Assembly: GCA_026936325.1 (NCBI GenBank)
Contig: JAPTHN010000018.1
Location: 13,349,658-13,413,657 of the forward strand
Source of the DNA: Platynereis dumerilii
Lineage: Eukaryota > Annelida > Polychaeta > Phyllodocida > Nereididae
Direction of reading: 5' to 3'
DNA length: 64,000 nucleotides
Shown: one piece after another, positions 1 through 10,218 of the stretch
How the letters are laid out: each line of letters opens with the position of its first letter
How positions within the stretch are numbered: the first letter of the stretch is position 1
Translations under genes and position numbers: made by a program
The notes under the pieces: generated by a model
What the model was told of the DNA's origin: nothing
Databases searched by the model: none
What the model saw: only the letters and a program-made list of their open reading frames with translations

Positions 1-39
1 TCAAAACCTTTAATATTGATAATATATAAATTTGAACAG

Positions 40-346
40 AACATCAAAAGAATTGAAGGCTGAATCCGAATCAGGGACCACAATCCATCGCGTTTCTACA
101 CAGTCACGAATATCCAGAAACGGATCTCAGAACCACAGAAGTCAATGGCAGTCTCGCAGTCAACATTCCCGCAGCCATCATTTTAATAATCGGACTCAAA
201 GTCAACATTCCCGAAGCGAATTACACTCATATCAGTCCCGCAGTGAACATTCCAGAAGCCATTCACGTTCTTCAACTCACCAGACTGTCCACCAGGTGTC
301 AGGATTTACCCACCAATCTTCTAGTGGCTCCACCAAGCAGAATAAG
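40..346 (+). CDS. exon of left-edge gene: Ser/Arg/His/Gln-rich region (5' partial gene)
   Basis: Open frame after a CAG acceptor ending at 39, entered with two bases of the previous codon, so the gene starts outside the window. The peptide is low complexity: repeated SQHSR, SRSEHSR and SHSRS-like words, no hydrophobic core, probably disordered. Two donors are possible, both in phase 0: AAG|GTCAGT at 346, or CAG|GTGTCA at 295. Orientation, phase and spacing link it to the exons at 608, 1446 and 1709. The product is not recognised; the splice model is inferred. Confidence 0.5.
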
Positions 347-607
347 GTCAGTTCACACAAAAAAAAAATGCAAATGGCCGCCCATTGCTTGTATACTTTA
401 CAGAATGAGTCAGAATGACATAGACCTAAAATATTGTAAATGTTAACAATAACAATCACTTACGCTCATGAATGGTAAGAGGGCCCATGACTAGTGATTT
501 TGAAGTCCTTTGCGAAGTAATTTGCTTTGAACGAAGTATAGTTTCTTCTAAACCCACATAGGTACAGTTTTACTGAAAATTCAAAATGTTTGGTGCGAAA
601 CTTTCAG

Positions 608-886
608 AATGACTCCAATAAAAACTTAATTACTGCATCTGAAACATATGTACTGGCTTTTAAATTACAGACAGAAGCAATATCTGACCAGAACGACTTA
701 TCCAAATTCAGCAACAATGCCACTTCTGCAACTAACGGAACGTCATCACAAGTTTCCAGAAGAATTTTGGCGATTGACACTTTTGAGACTCAAGGATGTC
801 AGACGGACTTCCTGCAGAAAGGAAAAGATGGAATTTACATTTTGTCAGCTGGAAGTGTCCGGGCAACCAAGTCTGAATTGTGTTTG
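608..886 (+). CDS. exon of left-edge gene, N-terminal part of a possible jelly-roll domain
   Basis: Open phase-0 exon between a TTTCAG acceptor ending at 607 and a TTG|GTGAGT donor at 886. An alternative acceptor, TACAG ending at 567, would change the entering phase. The peptide is Asn/Ser/Thr-rich, then reads KGKDGIYILSAGSVRATKSE, a beta-strand-like stretch that runs into the next exon. Function unknown. Confidence 0.5.
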
Positions 887-1445
887 GTGAGTTGTACTGA
901 GTACGCTGCATATTTCATATCATCCTATCCTCCCTCAAGTGTAGTGACTGGACAAGTTTGCACATGGTACGGGGGTTTAAGACCCATACTGCACCGCATG
1001 CAAACTAGTTACCTTTCTTGTTATGCAAACATAAATAGAGTAACTGAAACATTTTTTTCCTGTCAGATCCCTCACCTCTTCGAATTTCTTTTTTTTCGTT
1101 TTAAAGAGTCTTTTTTCCATTTCTGTCAACTTGAGTGTCAAGCTATTTAAATATTATATTTGTCTAATACGAAAAAAACTATTATTTCAACTTAAGAAAG
1201 ACAAATAAATGAAAGTAGTATATGCGTCAAAAAAGCTATATATATGCCATTATGAAGTCCAACATTCTTTGACATCCAGGCATACCTACCTCCAGCTAAA
1301 ATGTTATATGCAACTTTTAATAGCAAAATGCCCTAGTTAAGTTTTAGCCACATGCCTTATAACATAATAATTTTCGTAACTCTTGAAGTAGGTAAATATT
1401 CAAAATTTTGCTTGTCTATTTTATGCCTTTATTTCACATTTTCAG

Positions 1446-1588
1446 CTGACACCTGCTGTACCTGTCAAATCAGGATCATATACGTTTAGTGTTGATATCT
1501 GGAAATCGAGACGAGATGCTCCCGTTGGACCGTTTGGCATCATTTACAACTACAAGAGTGCCAACAAATTTGATCTTGTTATGTTTGT
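1446..1588 (+). CDS. exon of left-edge gene, jelly-roll (LamG/ConA-like) core
   Basis: Runs from a strong TTTTCAG acceptor to a GT|GTAAGT donor, entering in phase 0 and leaving two bases. The pattern GSYTFSVDIW followed by GPFGIIYNYKSANKFDL matches the 'G-F-x-Y-x-x-x-N-x-F' strand pair of LamG/3-keto-disaccharide-hydrolase-type jelly rolls. The family assignment is from pattern memory only. The Gmr1 element sits in the intron region downstream. Confidence 0.55.
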
Positions 1589-1708
1589 GTAAGTCTTTCT
1601 GTCTTCTTCTTGGAGATAAAATTGAATTTTACAATGAATAGGTCTATCATCTATTTAAAGCCAAGGATAATTCAGGTTTCTAATTATTATAGGAATTCAC
1701 ATATATAG

Positions 1709-1778
1709 GGAGCCGGAATATGTTATTCATCCAGCGAGGTCAATAGCCCGAGCTGTGATAAACAGGAAAAACCACCAG
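1709..1778 (+). CDS. probable exon of left-edge gene (or alternative 3' exon)
   Basis: After TATAG at 1704-1708 the frame left by the previous exon continues openly for 23 codons to CAG|GTGTCC at 1778. If not spliced there it reads HQVSGFTHQ and stops at 1800-1802, which would make a short isoform. The same nine residues are encoded near 290 by almost identical DNA. Supported by phase only. Confidence 0.35.
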
Positions 1779-2089
1779 GTGTCCGGATTTACCCACCAAT
1801 AGCCCGATCCATTGTGAATAACAGGCTTATATTATGACATGACAAACACTCAAACATATAAATATTGTTTTTTCTTTAAAGTTGTTTTACGTAGTATCCT
1901 TGATCCATTAAAAACATGATCACTAGTTGTTCCTTTTGTTATGGTTACCAAAGTTAGGACAAATTTTGTGAACATTGTTGAAGACAGATACAAGTGGAAA
2001 TTGGTATGTTTTACTATTCTACCCTATGGGCACCGTTGAATTGCTTGGTAGAAATTATGTTGTCATTTAGTTGTGTAGCAACATCAAAG

Positions 2090-2525
2090 TGTGGAGAGCA
2101 GATCCCTGGCTCTCTGTTAAGTGTGTCAGGTCAGGTCATGGTCAGGCCAGGTCAGGTCATGGTTGATCACATGGTGCTCAGTGGCCCATGACGGTGGGCA
2201 GGCCAGCCACTTCTGCTGTGAGTGAGGAGAGAGAAACATGTGTGTGCTCTGCCTCAGCTCTCTCAAATCTTTAATTTACTAATGGCAATATGGAAGTTCA
2301 ATATGGAATATGGAATATGGATTTTGGATGGAAGCTTTAATACAAAATATCAGAATACACAGCGGAGAAAAGCCATGTTTTGTGTAGAATACACGGCGGA
2401 GAAAAGCCCTTTGTGAACTTGGGTTACATGTGCAATGCGATGTGAACGCTAACTTATTTCATGGAAACTTAATAAATATCTAGTTAAGAAACTGTCTGTG
2501 TTTGTTCCAGTTATTAGCACGTGAC
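2090..2525 (+). repeat. 5' LTR of the Gmr1 element
   Basis: Begins TGTGGAGAGCAG and ends GCACGTGAC. It contains a short tandem of TCAGGTCAGGTCATGG words and matches 7660-8095 over its full length. The palindrome TGGCGAGCTCGCCA at 2529-2542, just inside, is the likely primer-binding region. Confidence 0.93.
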
Positions 2526-2706
2526 AAATGGCGAGCTCGCCAGGATTGGCAAACCCGTTACGTGTTGATGGCTGGAACTCACATTGTGTCACCATAGCAA
2601 GCATGATAGACATTTTGGATCCGCTTAATTCATATTGCCATTATGTATCTTTGAATGAACTGTCACCCAATACCTAGATTCAGTGCAACATTTACCCTAG
2701 TGCAAC

Positions 2707-5700
2707 ATGGTAGATGTGAAAGACATTCTTGATTTGGCAACTCGCCTGAAGCTGGAGGACGAAGAACTAAAAGAGTTTGTTGCCGAACAACAGGCAATAC
2801 AGCGTGAAGTTAGACAGCTTCGTCGGGACGAGCTTCAAAACTTTGAAGAGCACAAGCGACTGGAGGTGGAGAAGTTGGATATAGAGCGTCGGAAGCTAGA
2901 TGAGCAAGAAGAAAAACGGAAAAGTGAAGAGCGAATTCAAAAGATGAAAGCAGAACATGAAGCAACATTGAATGAAGAACGCAACCGCTTGGAGAGAGAA
3001 AAACTAGACATCGAACGCAGCAGAGATGAGGACAAGCGATCCGGCAATCTGGGTAAATCGAAACTGCCTTTATTTGATTCAGCTAAAGACTCATTTGATG
3101 CATACATTGCTCGTTTTGAAAACTTTGCTAAAGTGAGAAAGTGGGACAAGGCTCTGTGGCCCATTCAACTTAGTTTGCTTCTGACTGGTAAGGCACTCGA
3201 AACCTACGACTCTCTGTCCGATGAACAGCAAGGAAATTATCAAGAAATCAAGGAAGCTCTTCTTCGCCGATTTGACCTCACAGAAGAATCGTTCAGGAAG
3301 AAGTTGTTTACAGCACGACCTGACAAGGGTGAAACACCAACACAGTTTACGGTGCAACTATCCAGATATTTCGACCGGTGGATTGAGTGTACTGGAATTG
3401 TAAAAGATTATGACTCTGTAATGAATTTATTGGTGTGTGAACAGTTTCTTAAACAATGTCACAGTGAACTAGAGGCTCATCTCAGGGAGAATAAGCATCA
3501 GAAGTTTTATGACTTAGCAAAAGCAGCTGAACTGTACATTGATGCTCATGGTGGTACAATCAGTGAACCAAAGTATTACAAGCGTAAATCTGTTAGTGCT
3601 GACAACAAAATTGTGAAAGAAGTTGTTAAAGATAAGAGTGGTGAAACCAAACAGTGTAAATATTGTAAGAAAGATGGTCACGATGTAACTGAATGTTTCA
3701 AACTAGCCAGAAAGAATGAAAAGCAGGATGACAGCTATGTTAGGAAGTGTTACGTGTGTGGTAGCAAAGATCATATAGCTTCAAGTTGCCCTATGAAAAA
3801 GGATGGTAAATCAACTGCCCATGTCAGTGAAAATGAGTTTATTGACCTAGATAGAGAGGGAAACATCAGTACTGGTTTTGTTAATGGTAAACAACTGGTT
3901 GTATTGAGAGATACTGGGAGTGATGTAATGATTGTTCGTGCAGAGTTAGTACATCCGAGCCAATACAGAGGCAGAATTTACAACTTAGAACTGGCTGATG
4001 GTACAAAGAAATCGTATCCTATGGCAACAGTGCCGATTAAGTGCAAGTACATTCAAGGTGATATTGATGTTGCTGTTATGTCCACTCCCATTTATGATCT
4101 GATTGTTGGAAATGTTCAAGGTGTTGTGCAGGTGCCAAGGTTGTCGAAGGGTAGTTGTAGGGAGGGTCATTTGGTGCAGTTCCCAAATACTTCATCTGGT
4201 GGTGATGGAGTTCAAGAATCTAGCGTAGGTTCTAGGATTGAGAATCCTGTTGAGAAGGCTTCTTCTGGTGAAGATGAAGTTCATGCGTCGATTGATATTG
4301 ATGTTCCCAGGGAGGTTATTTCTATGTCTCGTGAAGACCAGGTGCACAGGTCTGTAGATGTAGATGTAGGGGTCGAGGTCCCCATTGATGATGTGTGTAA
4401 TAATGGTGTTGAGAAAACCATTCCGACTAAGAGATTAGTCAGTCCCAGTAGGCGAAAGGACCTACTCAAAAAGGCTAGAACCTTATACTTGCAGAAGTTG
4501 TGTGATGTAGATGTTAATCATGCTCCTGGTGAGGTGCATGTTCCGTCAGGTTGTTGTGGGTCTAGCTTTGTTAGTCATGATGTGGATCATGTTGTTGATT
4601 GTGAGTTGATCAATGTTGATACTGAGTGTGGTAGTGGCACACCCAGTCTTTGCCCTGATCAGAAGTTGATCAGTGGTACTACTGTGAGTGCATGTGATGC
4701 ACCCAGTGCAAATTCTGATGAGAATCAGATCAGTGTGAGTGATTCTAGTGATGTACATGTTGTGGCAGGCGTGACAACTCGCGCAATGAGGAACCGTAAG
4801 AATGTTGATCCATTAGCAGTTCCGGATTCTGAGATTGTTAGTAGTGCGGAGTTGCGGGATGGTCAGAAATCGGATGTATCTCTGCTGCCATTTTGGAAGC
4901 AGGCACAAGACTCTGTTGAGGTCAACTATAAGAATTCCCGTGTTTCTTTTGAGATTAGAAATGATGTACTTCACAGAATATTTGAGAAACTTGATGGTTC
5001 TTTGCAGATTAAACAAGTGATGGTTCCAAAGGACTTGCGTGGAAAGATTCTGAAGTTGGCCCATGATTCAGTTACTAGTGGTCATTCTGGTGTTAGGAGG
5101 ACCTTGAATAGGGTCACTTCGAACTTTTATTGGCCTGGTGTTGGAAAGGATGTTCGGGAGTACTGTAGAAGTTGTGATATTTGTCAGAAGACAACTGAAA
5201 AAGGTAGAGTTGGTCGCGCTCCTTTAATTCCTCTCCCTCAGATTAAAGTTCCCTTTGCTAGAGTTGCTGTGGACTTAGTAGGACCACTGATGCCTGCATC
5301 TGAAGGAGGGCATAGGTGGATACTTACTCTTATTGATTACGCCACACGTTATCCAGAGGCTGTACCTTTGAAGTCAATTGATACAGTTAGTGTTGCTGAA
5401 GCTCTGGTAGGTATTTTCACTAGAGTAGGATTCCCAAGTGAAATTCTTTCAGATCGTGGTAGTCAGTTTGTGTCAGATGTTATGAAAGAAGTTGACAGGT
5501 TGCTGTCCATCAATCCATTGTATACCACACCATATCACCCCATGTGCAATGGTCTTGTTGAAAATTACAATGGTTCTTTGAAGCGTACTCTTAGGAGACT
5601 TTCTGCTAGTTATCCAAAGCAGTGGGATAGGTACTTACCTGCGTTGTTATATGCTTATCGTTCTATTCCACAGGAAAGCACTGGCTATTCCCCATTTGAA

Positions 5701-7602
5701 CTTCTTTATGGAAGGAAGGTCAAGGGACCCATGGAACTACTGCGTGATTATTGGGTGCAGGAAGAGTTAGATGAGGATGTCAAGAGTGTCTACAAGTATG
5801 TCATAGACTTGAGGTCTCGTCTTGAAGATACCTGTAGGTTAGCTCAGGAAGAATTGGCTCGCAGTAGTCACAAACAGAAAGTGTACTATGACAAGAGAAC
5901 GAAGCCTAGATCTTTGACAGTAGGTGATGAAGTCTTACTTCTTTTGCCCACAAAGAGTAACAAGTTGTTGCTGCAGTGGCGGGGACCATATATTGTTACG
6001 AAGAAGGTCAATCAGGTTGATTATGTGGTCTTGGTCAGAGGGAAAGAGAAGATGTTTCACATCAATATGTTGAAACCATATGTCCGTAGAAATGTGAAGG
6101 CAACCGATGCCAAAGTTGCTTCTGTTATTTGTCTCAATGATGGTGGTGATGAAGTTGATAATCATGAGATTATTGATGTATGTCCTTTGAAGGCAACTGA
6201 AGATTATTCTATGGTTGAAATGTCAGACTCGCTCTCTGGTGTGCAAAAGAGTGAATTGCAATTGCTCTTGAAAAGTCACAATTCAGTTCTCACAAATTTG
6301 CCAGGTTGCACAGGAGTGGTTAAGCATGCAATTAATGTTACTTCATCCACTCCAGTTCGGGGTAAATCTTACCCACTTCCGTATTCAGTCAGGGACACGG
6401 TGAGAAAGGAAGTCAAGGATATGTTAGATTTAGGTGTCATCCGAGAGTCATCCTCTCCGTACTCTGCTCCTCCGGTAATTGTCAAAAAGCCGGATTTGAG
6501 CAATCGGTTTTGCATTAATTACAAAGCATTGAATTCCATCACTGTTTTTGACAGTGAACCAATGCCTGATCCAGAAGAGATTTTTATGAAGCTTAACACC
6601 ATGATGTTTAAGTCAAAGTTGGATCTTGCTAAGGGATATTGGCAAATTCAGATGGACCCTGAATCAGTTGAAAAAACTGCTTTCAGCACGCCTGACGGCC
6701 ATTTTGTTATTGTTAGAATGCCGTTCGGTCTCATGAACAGTGCCGCCACATTCAATCGACTTATGAGGAAAGTCTTAGGATCAGTCGATGGAGTCGAATG
6801 TTTTATTGATGATGTCATCATTTACAGTCAGTCGTGGGAAGAACATTTGAATACTATTGATGAGGTGTTGTCCAAGTTAGGTGAGGCTGGTCTAACTGTA
6901 AGACCCTCAAAGTGTATGTTGGGATTTACCACAATTGAATTTCTTGGGCATGAAATTGGTGAGAACACTATTGCTCCCAGAAGACAGAAGGTTAGTCAAA
7001 TCTTGGAGGTAGAGAGGCCTACCACGAAGAGACAGGTTAAATCGTACATTGCTTTGGCTGGGTATTATTCCAAGTTCATTCCAAACTATTCAACCATCAC
7101 TGCTCCTTTGTCAGACCTTACAAAGAAGGGTCTGCCAAACAAGGTGAAATGGGAAGCAGTTCATGAAAAAGCTTTTCAGGCAGTTCGTGAGTGTTTATCT
7201 TCCAAACCTGTTATGAGAATTCTTGATCCAAAGTTACCCATGTTTGTTCAAACTGATGCTGCAGATCAAGGCATCGGAAGTTGTTTGATGCAGGAATTTG
7301 AAGGGAAATTGCACCCTGTTCGTTATTTGAGTCGCAAATTGAATGATGCTGAACGAAGATATTCCACTATTGAAAAAGAGTGTTTGGCAATAGTTTGGGC
7401 CATTGAGAAACTCAAGGTGTATCTTTTTGGGAATGAGTTTGTTCTGTTGGTGGATCATGCTCCTTTGCAATTTATGCGGGAGTCAAATATTAAGAATTCA
7501 AGAATCATGAGGTGGTCGTTATTTTTGCAGGATTGGCGTTTTGTGGTTAGGCCGATTAAGGGTGTTCAAAACCATGTTGCTGATTTTTTGAGCAGGATTT
7601 GA
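2707..7602 (+). CDS. Gmr1-type gag-pol polyprotein, order gag-PR-IN-RT-RH
   Basis: Single ORF of 1631 codons. A coiled-coil gag N-terminus (residues about 10-115) is followed by two zinc knuckles, CKYCKKDGHDVTEC near 317 and CYVCGSKDHIASSC near 348. A retropepsin DTG lies near 402. Integrase follows, with an HHCC zinc finger (about 787-825), a DDE core with acidic residues near 855, 915 and 952, and a GPY-like C-terminal module. Reverse transcriptase comes next (YWQIQM near 1312, FIDDVII near 1366), then RNase H (VQTDAAD near 1514). Integrase upstream of RT is the reverse of ordinary Gypsy order and typical of Gmr1 elements. No envelope-like gene is seen. Confidence 0.95.
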   Translation: MVDVKDILDLATRLKLEDEELKEFVAEQQAIQREVRQLRRDELQNFEEHKRLEVEKLDIERRKLDEQEEKRKSEERIQKMKAEHEATLNEERNRLEREKLDIERSRDEDKRSGNLGKSKLPLFDSAKDSFDAYIARFENFAKVRKWDKALWPIQLSLLLTGKALETYDSLSDEQQGNYQEIKEALLRRFDLTEESFRKKLFTARPDKGETPTQFTVQLSRYFDRWIECTGIVKDYDSVMNLLVCEQFLKQCHSELEAHLRENKHQKFYDLAKAAELYIDAHGGTISEPKYYKRKSVSADNKIVKEVVKDKSGETKQCKYCKKDGHDVTECFKLARKNEKQDDSYVRKCYVCGSKDHIASSCPMKKDGKSTAHVSENEFIDLDREGNISTGFVNGKQLVVLRDTGSDVMIVRAELVHPSQYRGRIYNLELADGTKKSYPMATVPIKCKYIQGDIDVAVMSTPIYDLIVGNVQGVVQVPRLSKGSCREGHLVQFPNTSSGGDGVQESSVGSRIENPVEKASSGEDEVHASIDIDVPREVISMSREDQVHRSVDVDVGVEVPIDDVCNNGVEKTIPTKRLVSPSRRKDLLKKARTLYLQKLCDVDVNHAPGEVHVPSGCCGSSFVSHDVDHVVDCELINVDTECGSGTPSLCPDQKLISGTTVSACDAPSANSDENQISVSDSSDVHVVAGVTTRAMRNRKNVDPLAVPDSEIVSSAELRDGQKSDVSLLPFWKQAQDSVEVNYKNSRVSFEIRNDVLHRIFEKLDGSLQIKQVMVPKDLRGKILKLAHDSVTSGHSGVRRTLNRVTSNFYWPGVGKDVREYCRSCDICQKTTEKGRVGRAPLIPLPQIKVPFARVAVDLVGPLMPASEGGHRWILTLIDYATRYPEAVPLKSIDTVSVAEALVGIFTRVGFPSEILSDRGSQFVSDVMKEVDRLLSINPLYTTPYHPMCNGLVENYNGSLKRTLRRLSASYPKQWDRYLPALLYAYRSIPQESTGYSPFELLYGRKVKGPMELLRDYWVQEELDEDVKSVYKYVIDLRSRLEDTCRLAQEELARSSHKQKVYYDKRTKPRSLTVGDEVLLLLPTKSNKLLLQWRGPYIVTKKVNQVDYVVLVRGKEKMFHINMLKPYVRRNVKATDAKVASVICLNDGGDEVDNHEIIDVCPLKATEDYSMVEMSDSLSGVQKSELQLLLKSHNSVLTNLPGCTGVVKHAINVTSSTPVRGKSYPLPYSVRDTVRKEVKDMLDLGVIRESSSPYSAPPVIVKKPDLSNRFCINYKALNSITVFDSEPMPDPEEIFMKLNTMMFKSKLDLAKGYWQIQMDPESVEKTAFSTPDGHFVIVRMPFGLMNSAATFNRLMRKVLGSVDGVECFIDDVIIYSQSWEEHLNTIDEVLSKLGEAGLTVRPSKCMLGFTTIEFLGHEIGENTIAPRRQKVSQILEVERPTTKRQVKSYIALAGYYSKFIPNYSTITAPLSDLTKKGLPNKVKWEAVHEKAFQAVRECLSSKPVMRILDPKLPMFVQTDAADQGIGSCLMQEFEGKLHPVRYLSRKLNDAERRYSTIEKECLAIVWAIEKLKVYLFGNEFVLLVDHAPLQFMRESNIKNSRIMRWSLFLQDWRFVVRPIKGVQNHVADFLSRI

Positions 7603-7659
7603 CTTCACTATCTTTTCCCCTAATTATACTTTGTATAATTCTCTTTTGGAGGGGGGTAT

Positions 7660-8095
7660 TGTGGAGAGCAGATCCCTGGCTCTCTGTTAAGTGTGTCAGG
7701 TCAGGTCATGGTCAGGCCAGGTCAGGTCATGGTTGATCACATGGTGCTCAGTGGCCCATGACGGTGGGCAGGCCAGCCACTTCTGCTGTGAGTGAGGAGA
7801 GAGAAACATGTGTGTGCTCTGCCTCAGCTCTCTCAAATCTTTAATTTACTAATGGCAATATGGAAGTTCAATATGGAATATGGAATATGGATTTTGGATG
7901 GAAGCTTTAATACAAAATATCAGAATACACAGCGGAGAAAAGCCATGTTTTGTGTAGAATACACGGCGGAGAAAAGCCCTTTGTGAACTTGGGTTACATG
8001 TGCAATGCGATGTGAACGCTAACTTATTTCATGGAAACTTAATAAATATCTAGTTAAGAAACTGTCTGTGTTTGTTCCAGTTATTAGCACGTGAC
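7660..8095 (+). repeat. 3' LTR of the Gmr1 element
   Basis: Same length as the 5' LTR and apparently identical, preceded by the purine tract. It is followed almost directly by the inverted third LTR. Confidence 0.93.
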
Positions 8096-8096
8096 T

Positions 8097-8528
8097 AGCG
8101 AGCTCGCCATTTGTCACGTGCTAATAACTGGAACAAACACAGACAGTTTCTTAACCAGATATTTATTAAGTTTCAATGAAATAAGTTAGCGTTCACATCG
8201 CATTGCACATGTAACCCAAGTTCACAAAGGGCTTTTCTCCGCTGTGTATTCTACACAAAACATGGCTTTTCTCCGCTGTGCATCCTGATATTTTGTATTA
8301 AAGCTTCCATCCAAAATCCATATTCCATATTGCCATTAGTAAATTAAAGATTTGAGAGAGCTGAGGCAGAGCACACACATGTTTCTCTCTCCTCACTCAC
8401 AGCAGAAGTGGCTGGCCTGCCCACCGTCATGGGCCACTGAGCACCATGTGATCAACCATGACCTGACCTGGCCTGACCATGACCTGACCTGACACACTTA
8501 ACAGAGAGCCAGGGATCTGCTCTCCACA
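8097..8528 (-). repeat. third LTR, inverted, with adjoining primer-site sequence
   Basis: Reverse complement of the LTR plus the first bases of the internal region. It meets the 3' LTR tail to tail and ends CTCCACA directly before the right CAAAG duplication. It is less similar to the two direct LTRs than they are to each other and somewhat shorter, so it probably came from a different element copy. Confidence 0.9.
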
Positions 8529-8875
8529 CAAAGATTTTGACGTTAGCACCGATGTGGCCACGTTTTCACAACATTGTCAAGGGTTCGACGTTGGCTTGCG
8601 CCATTGTGCCAATGTTGTAAAAAAATCTCAACGTCGTGTTCACGTTGTGGCAACATAATTTCTACCATACATTTCTACGTGACCAACAGACCAGCCCTCC
8701 ACCAATTAGCAACATTGTGTTTACGTTGTGAGCCCCTTGTTTTATATTTTATTTCAACTATATAATTGTGTGAATTTCAGGGGCGACATGTCCTTATGCA
8801 TAACAGGGTACATGGACAAGAGGCTTCGCGAAGGACCCATGTGCAAGGGCAGTAGAAGCCTCAAAGGTAACAGAC

Positions 8876-9136
8876 CATAGAAATACATAGAACGGACATG
8901 AGGCTGTATGAAGCCTCCTCAAGATGAGGTCACCGAATCCGCCATATTGGAACTGCCCTAATACATGATGTCACAATAGACTAATTATGATGTGACGTCA
9001 TGCCATTGTTATAAGTGACATCACTGTCATTTGTGATGTCACTGCACCATTGTGTCAGGATACAGGGCAGTTCCAAGATGGTGGATTTGGTTGCTTCATC
9101 TGCCAGAGCCTCATGTCCGTTCTATGTATTTCTATG
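8876..9136. mobile_element. hAT-like MITE, 261 bp
   Basis: Inverted ends CATAGAAATACATAGAACGG and its complement, about 32 bp each. Flanking 8-mers TAACAGAC (8868-8875) and TAACTGAC (9137-9144) form an 8-bp target duplication with one mismatch, as expected for hAT. No ORF. Confidence 0.8.
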
Positions 9137-9144
9137 TAACTGAC

Positions 9145-10024
9145 ACAATTAAGATGTCCAGAAAACAATTAGGCTTAATGTGAATCATGAATAGTTTATG
9201 CTCAAGCCTCTTTGGTCTTTAACAGATGATGTAAGATTATCAATACAACAGATAAGACAGGTTAATGAAGGTTCCAAATTGAGCACTCCATTAGTTAGGA
9301 CCTATGTTGAATTGTGTATATAATGATGAAGCAATGGTTCATGTCTACCCCTTATAAACATGCTATCATTGACATCATTGGAAAGAGCTACTCCTCAGTC
9401 GGATCAGCATTAATTTGGTGGGTCATTCTATCCACTGGTATTATAATACGACCAAATGGGTATGGTGGTATTTTGAGATGTGCTCCATGAGTTGAGAGAT
9501 CCTGAGTCCTCTGTACGCACAAGTGCTTCAGAACAGAACAAGCAGATTCCAAAAAGAGGCTCTTTTGAGACCCCGATAAAGGAATTTTTTGCATGAAAAC
9601 ATTTGCTGTCAATAGGCTGTGATAGTGGAACTCTTCAATTTCAAGCTCTCTGACGTCCCCGCGCACATTAAACTATTTCCAGGAACAAGCCGCCATTGTG
9701 TACCATTGCTGAGTCAATGGAGCTGGATTTTGTCGGTTGAAATATCTGGATCAACCACAGGTATGTCCCATAAAACTAGCAGGATCCATGGATAAGGTCC
9801 AGGAGTTGACTCGGTTTGGCTAATCCAGTGTTGTCAGGCTGATTAGACTGTGTTATGGACCTCAGAAAACTCGACCCCAATGACAATGTCCAGGTCTAAT
9901 GGTGGCCGCTGTTTCCAGAAATAGTTTTTTATGTGTGGGGACGCCGGAGAGTGCAAAATGAGAGTTCCACCATCAGACCCTATTGGTTTAAAATTACCTG
10001 AAAAGTCTTCAAATTTATTTTCAG
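9145..10024 (+). other. intron remainder of left-edge gene, no assigned exon
   Basis: At least one more exon is needed here to connect the phase left at 1778 with the last exon. An open stretch between an acceptor near 9672 and CACAG|GTATGT at about 9760 was considered, but the phases do not fit, so I leave it unassigned. Confidence 0.4.
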
Positions 10025-10218
10025 GAAATGAATTCATCAACGTCAAAATAACGGCTGGTGTTGAATCCACCATGATGACCGTAAACAATCAAGAAAGTCA
10101 ACGTTTAGTTCCTAAGTTTGCCTGCAGGGAACCTGTCTCCGCTGGATTGTTTCTCTTCAACATAGGGGGCAACAAAATGCAATTCCGCAATATGACCATG
10201 TATAGTACAGACACATGA
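10025..10218 (+). CDS. last exon of left-edge gene, C-terminal jelly-roll strands
   Basis: Follows a strong TTTATTTTCAG acceptor, is open in one frame and stops with TGA. The peptide goes from NEFINVKITAGVESTMMTV to SAGLFLFNIGGNKMQF and RNMTMY. This resembles the final strands of LamG/3-keto-disaccharide-hydrolase-type jelly rolls ('W-x-x-V-K-x-x-V ... G-x-F-x-F ... F-x-N-x-x'). It complements the strands encoded at 1446-1588, which supports one gene spanning the Gmr1 insertion. The entering phase (one base) requires an unseen exon upstream. Confidence 0.55.

Larger units (their letters stand above)
2090..8528 (+). mobile_element. Gmr1-clade Ty3/Gypsy LTR retrotransposon with an extra inverted LTR
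   Basis: Parts: 436-bp 5' LTR (2090-2525), primer-site region, one gag-pol ORF (2707-7602), purine tract GGAGGGGGGTAT at 7648-7659, 436-bp 3' LTR (7660-8095), then an inverted LTR with part of the primer-site region (8097-8528). CAAAG lies directly outside both outer ends (2085-2089 and 8529-8533), a 5-bp target duplication enclosing all three LTRs. The direct LTRs look identical by eye and the ORF is open, so this is a young insertion that looks whole. The Gmr1 assignment rests on integrase lying upstream of reverse transcriptase, known for this deuterostome group. Sense orientation in an intron of the left-edge gene. Confidence 0.93.
2049..8735. mobile_element. MITE of the 'ACGTTGTGG' family, split by the Gmr1 insertion
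   Basis: The flanks of the Gmr1 element (2049-2089 and 8534-8735) share words such as GGTAGAAATTATG, CAACATAATTTC and CCAATTAGCAACATTGTG with a second copy at about 11705-11965. The two flanks therefore look like one non-autonomous DNA transposon into which Gmr1 jumped. The outer left boundary is uncertain. Confidence 0.5.

Noticed and set aside
590-1150. 186-codon uninterrupted ORF as a single exon
   Set aside because: After 886 the frame becomes low-complexity T-rich sequence, and a good donor lies at 886/887.
9673-9760. Missing exon of the left-edge gene
   Set aside because: A plausible acceptor and donor exist, but every open frame conflicts with the phases of neighbouring exons.
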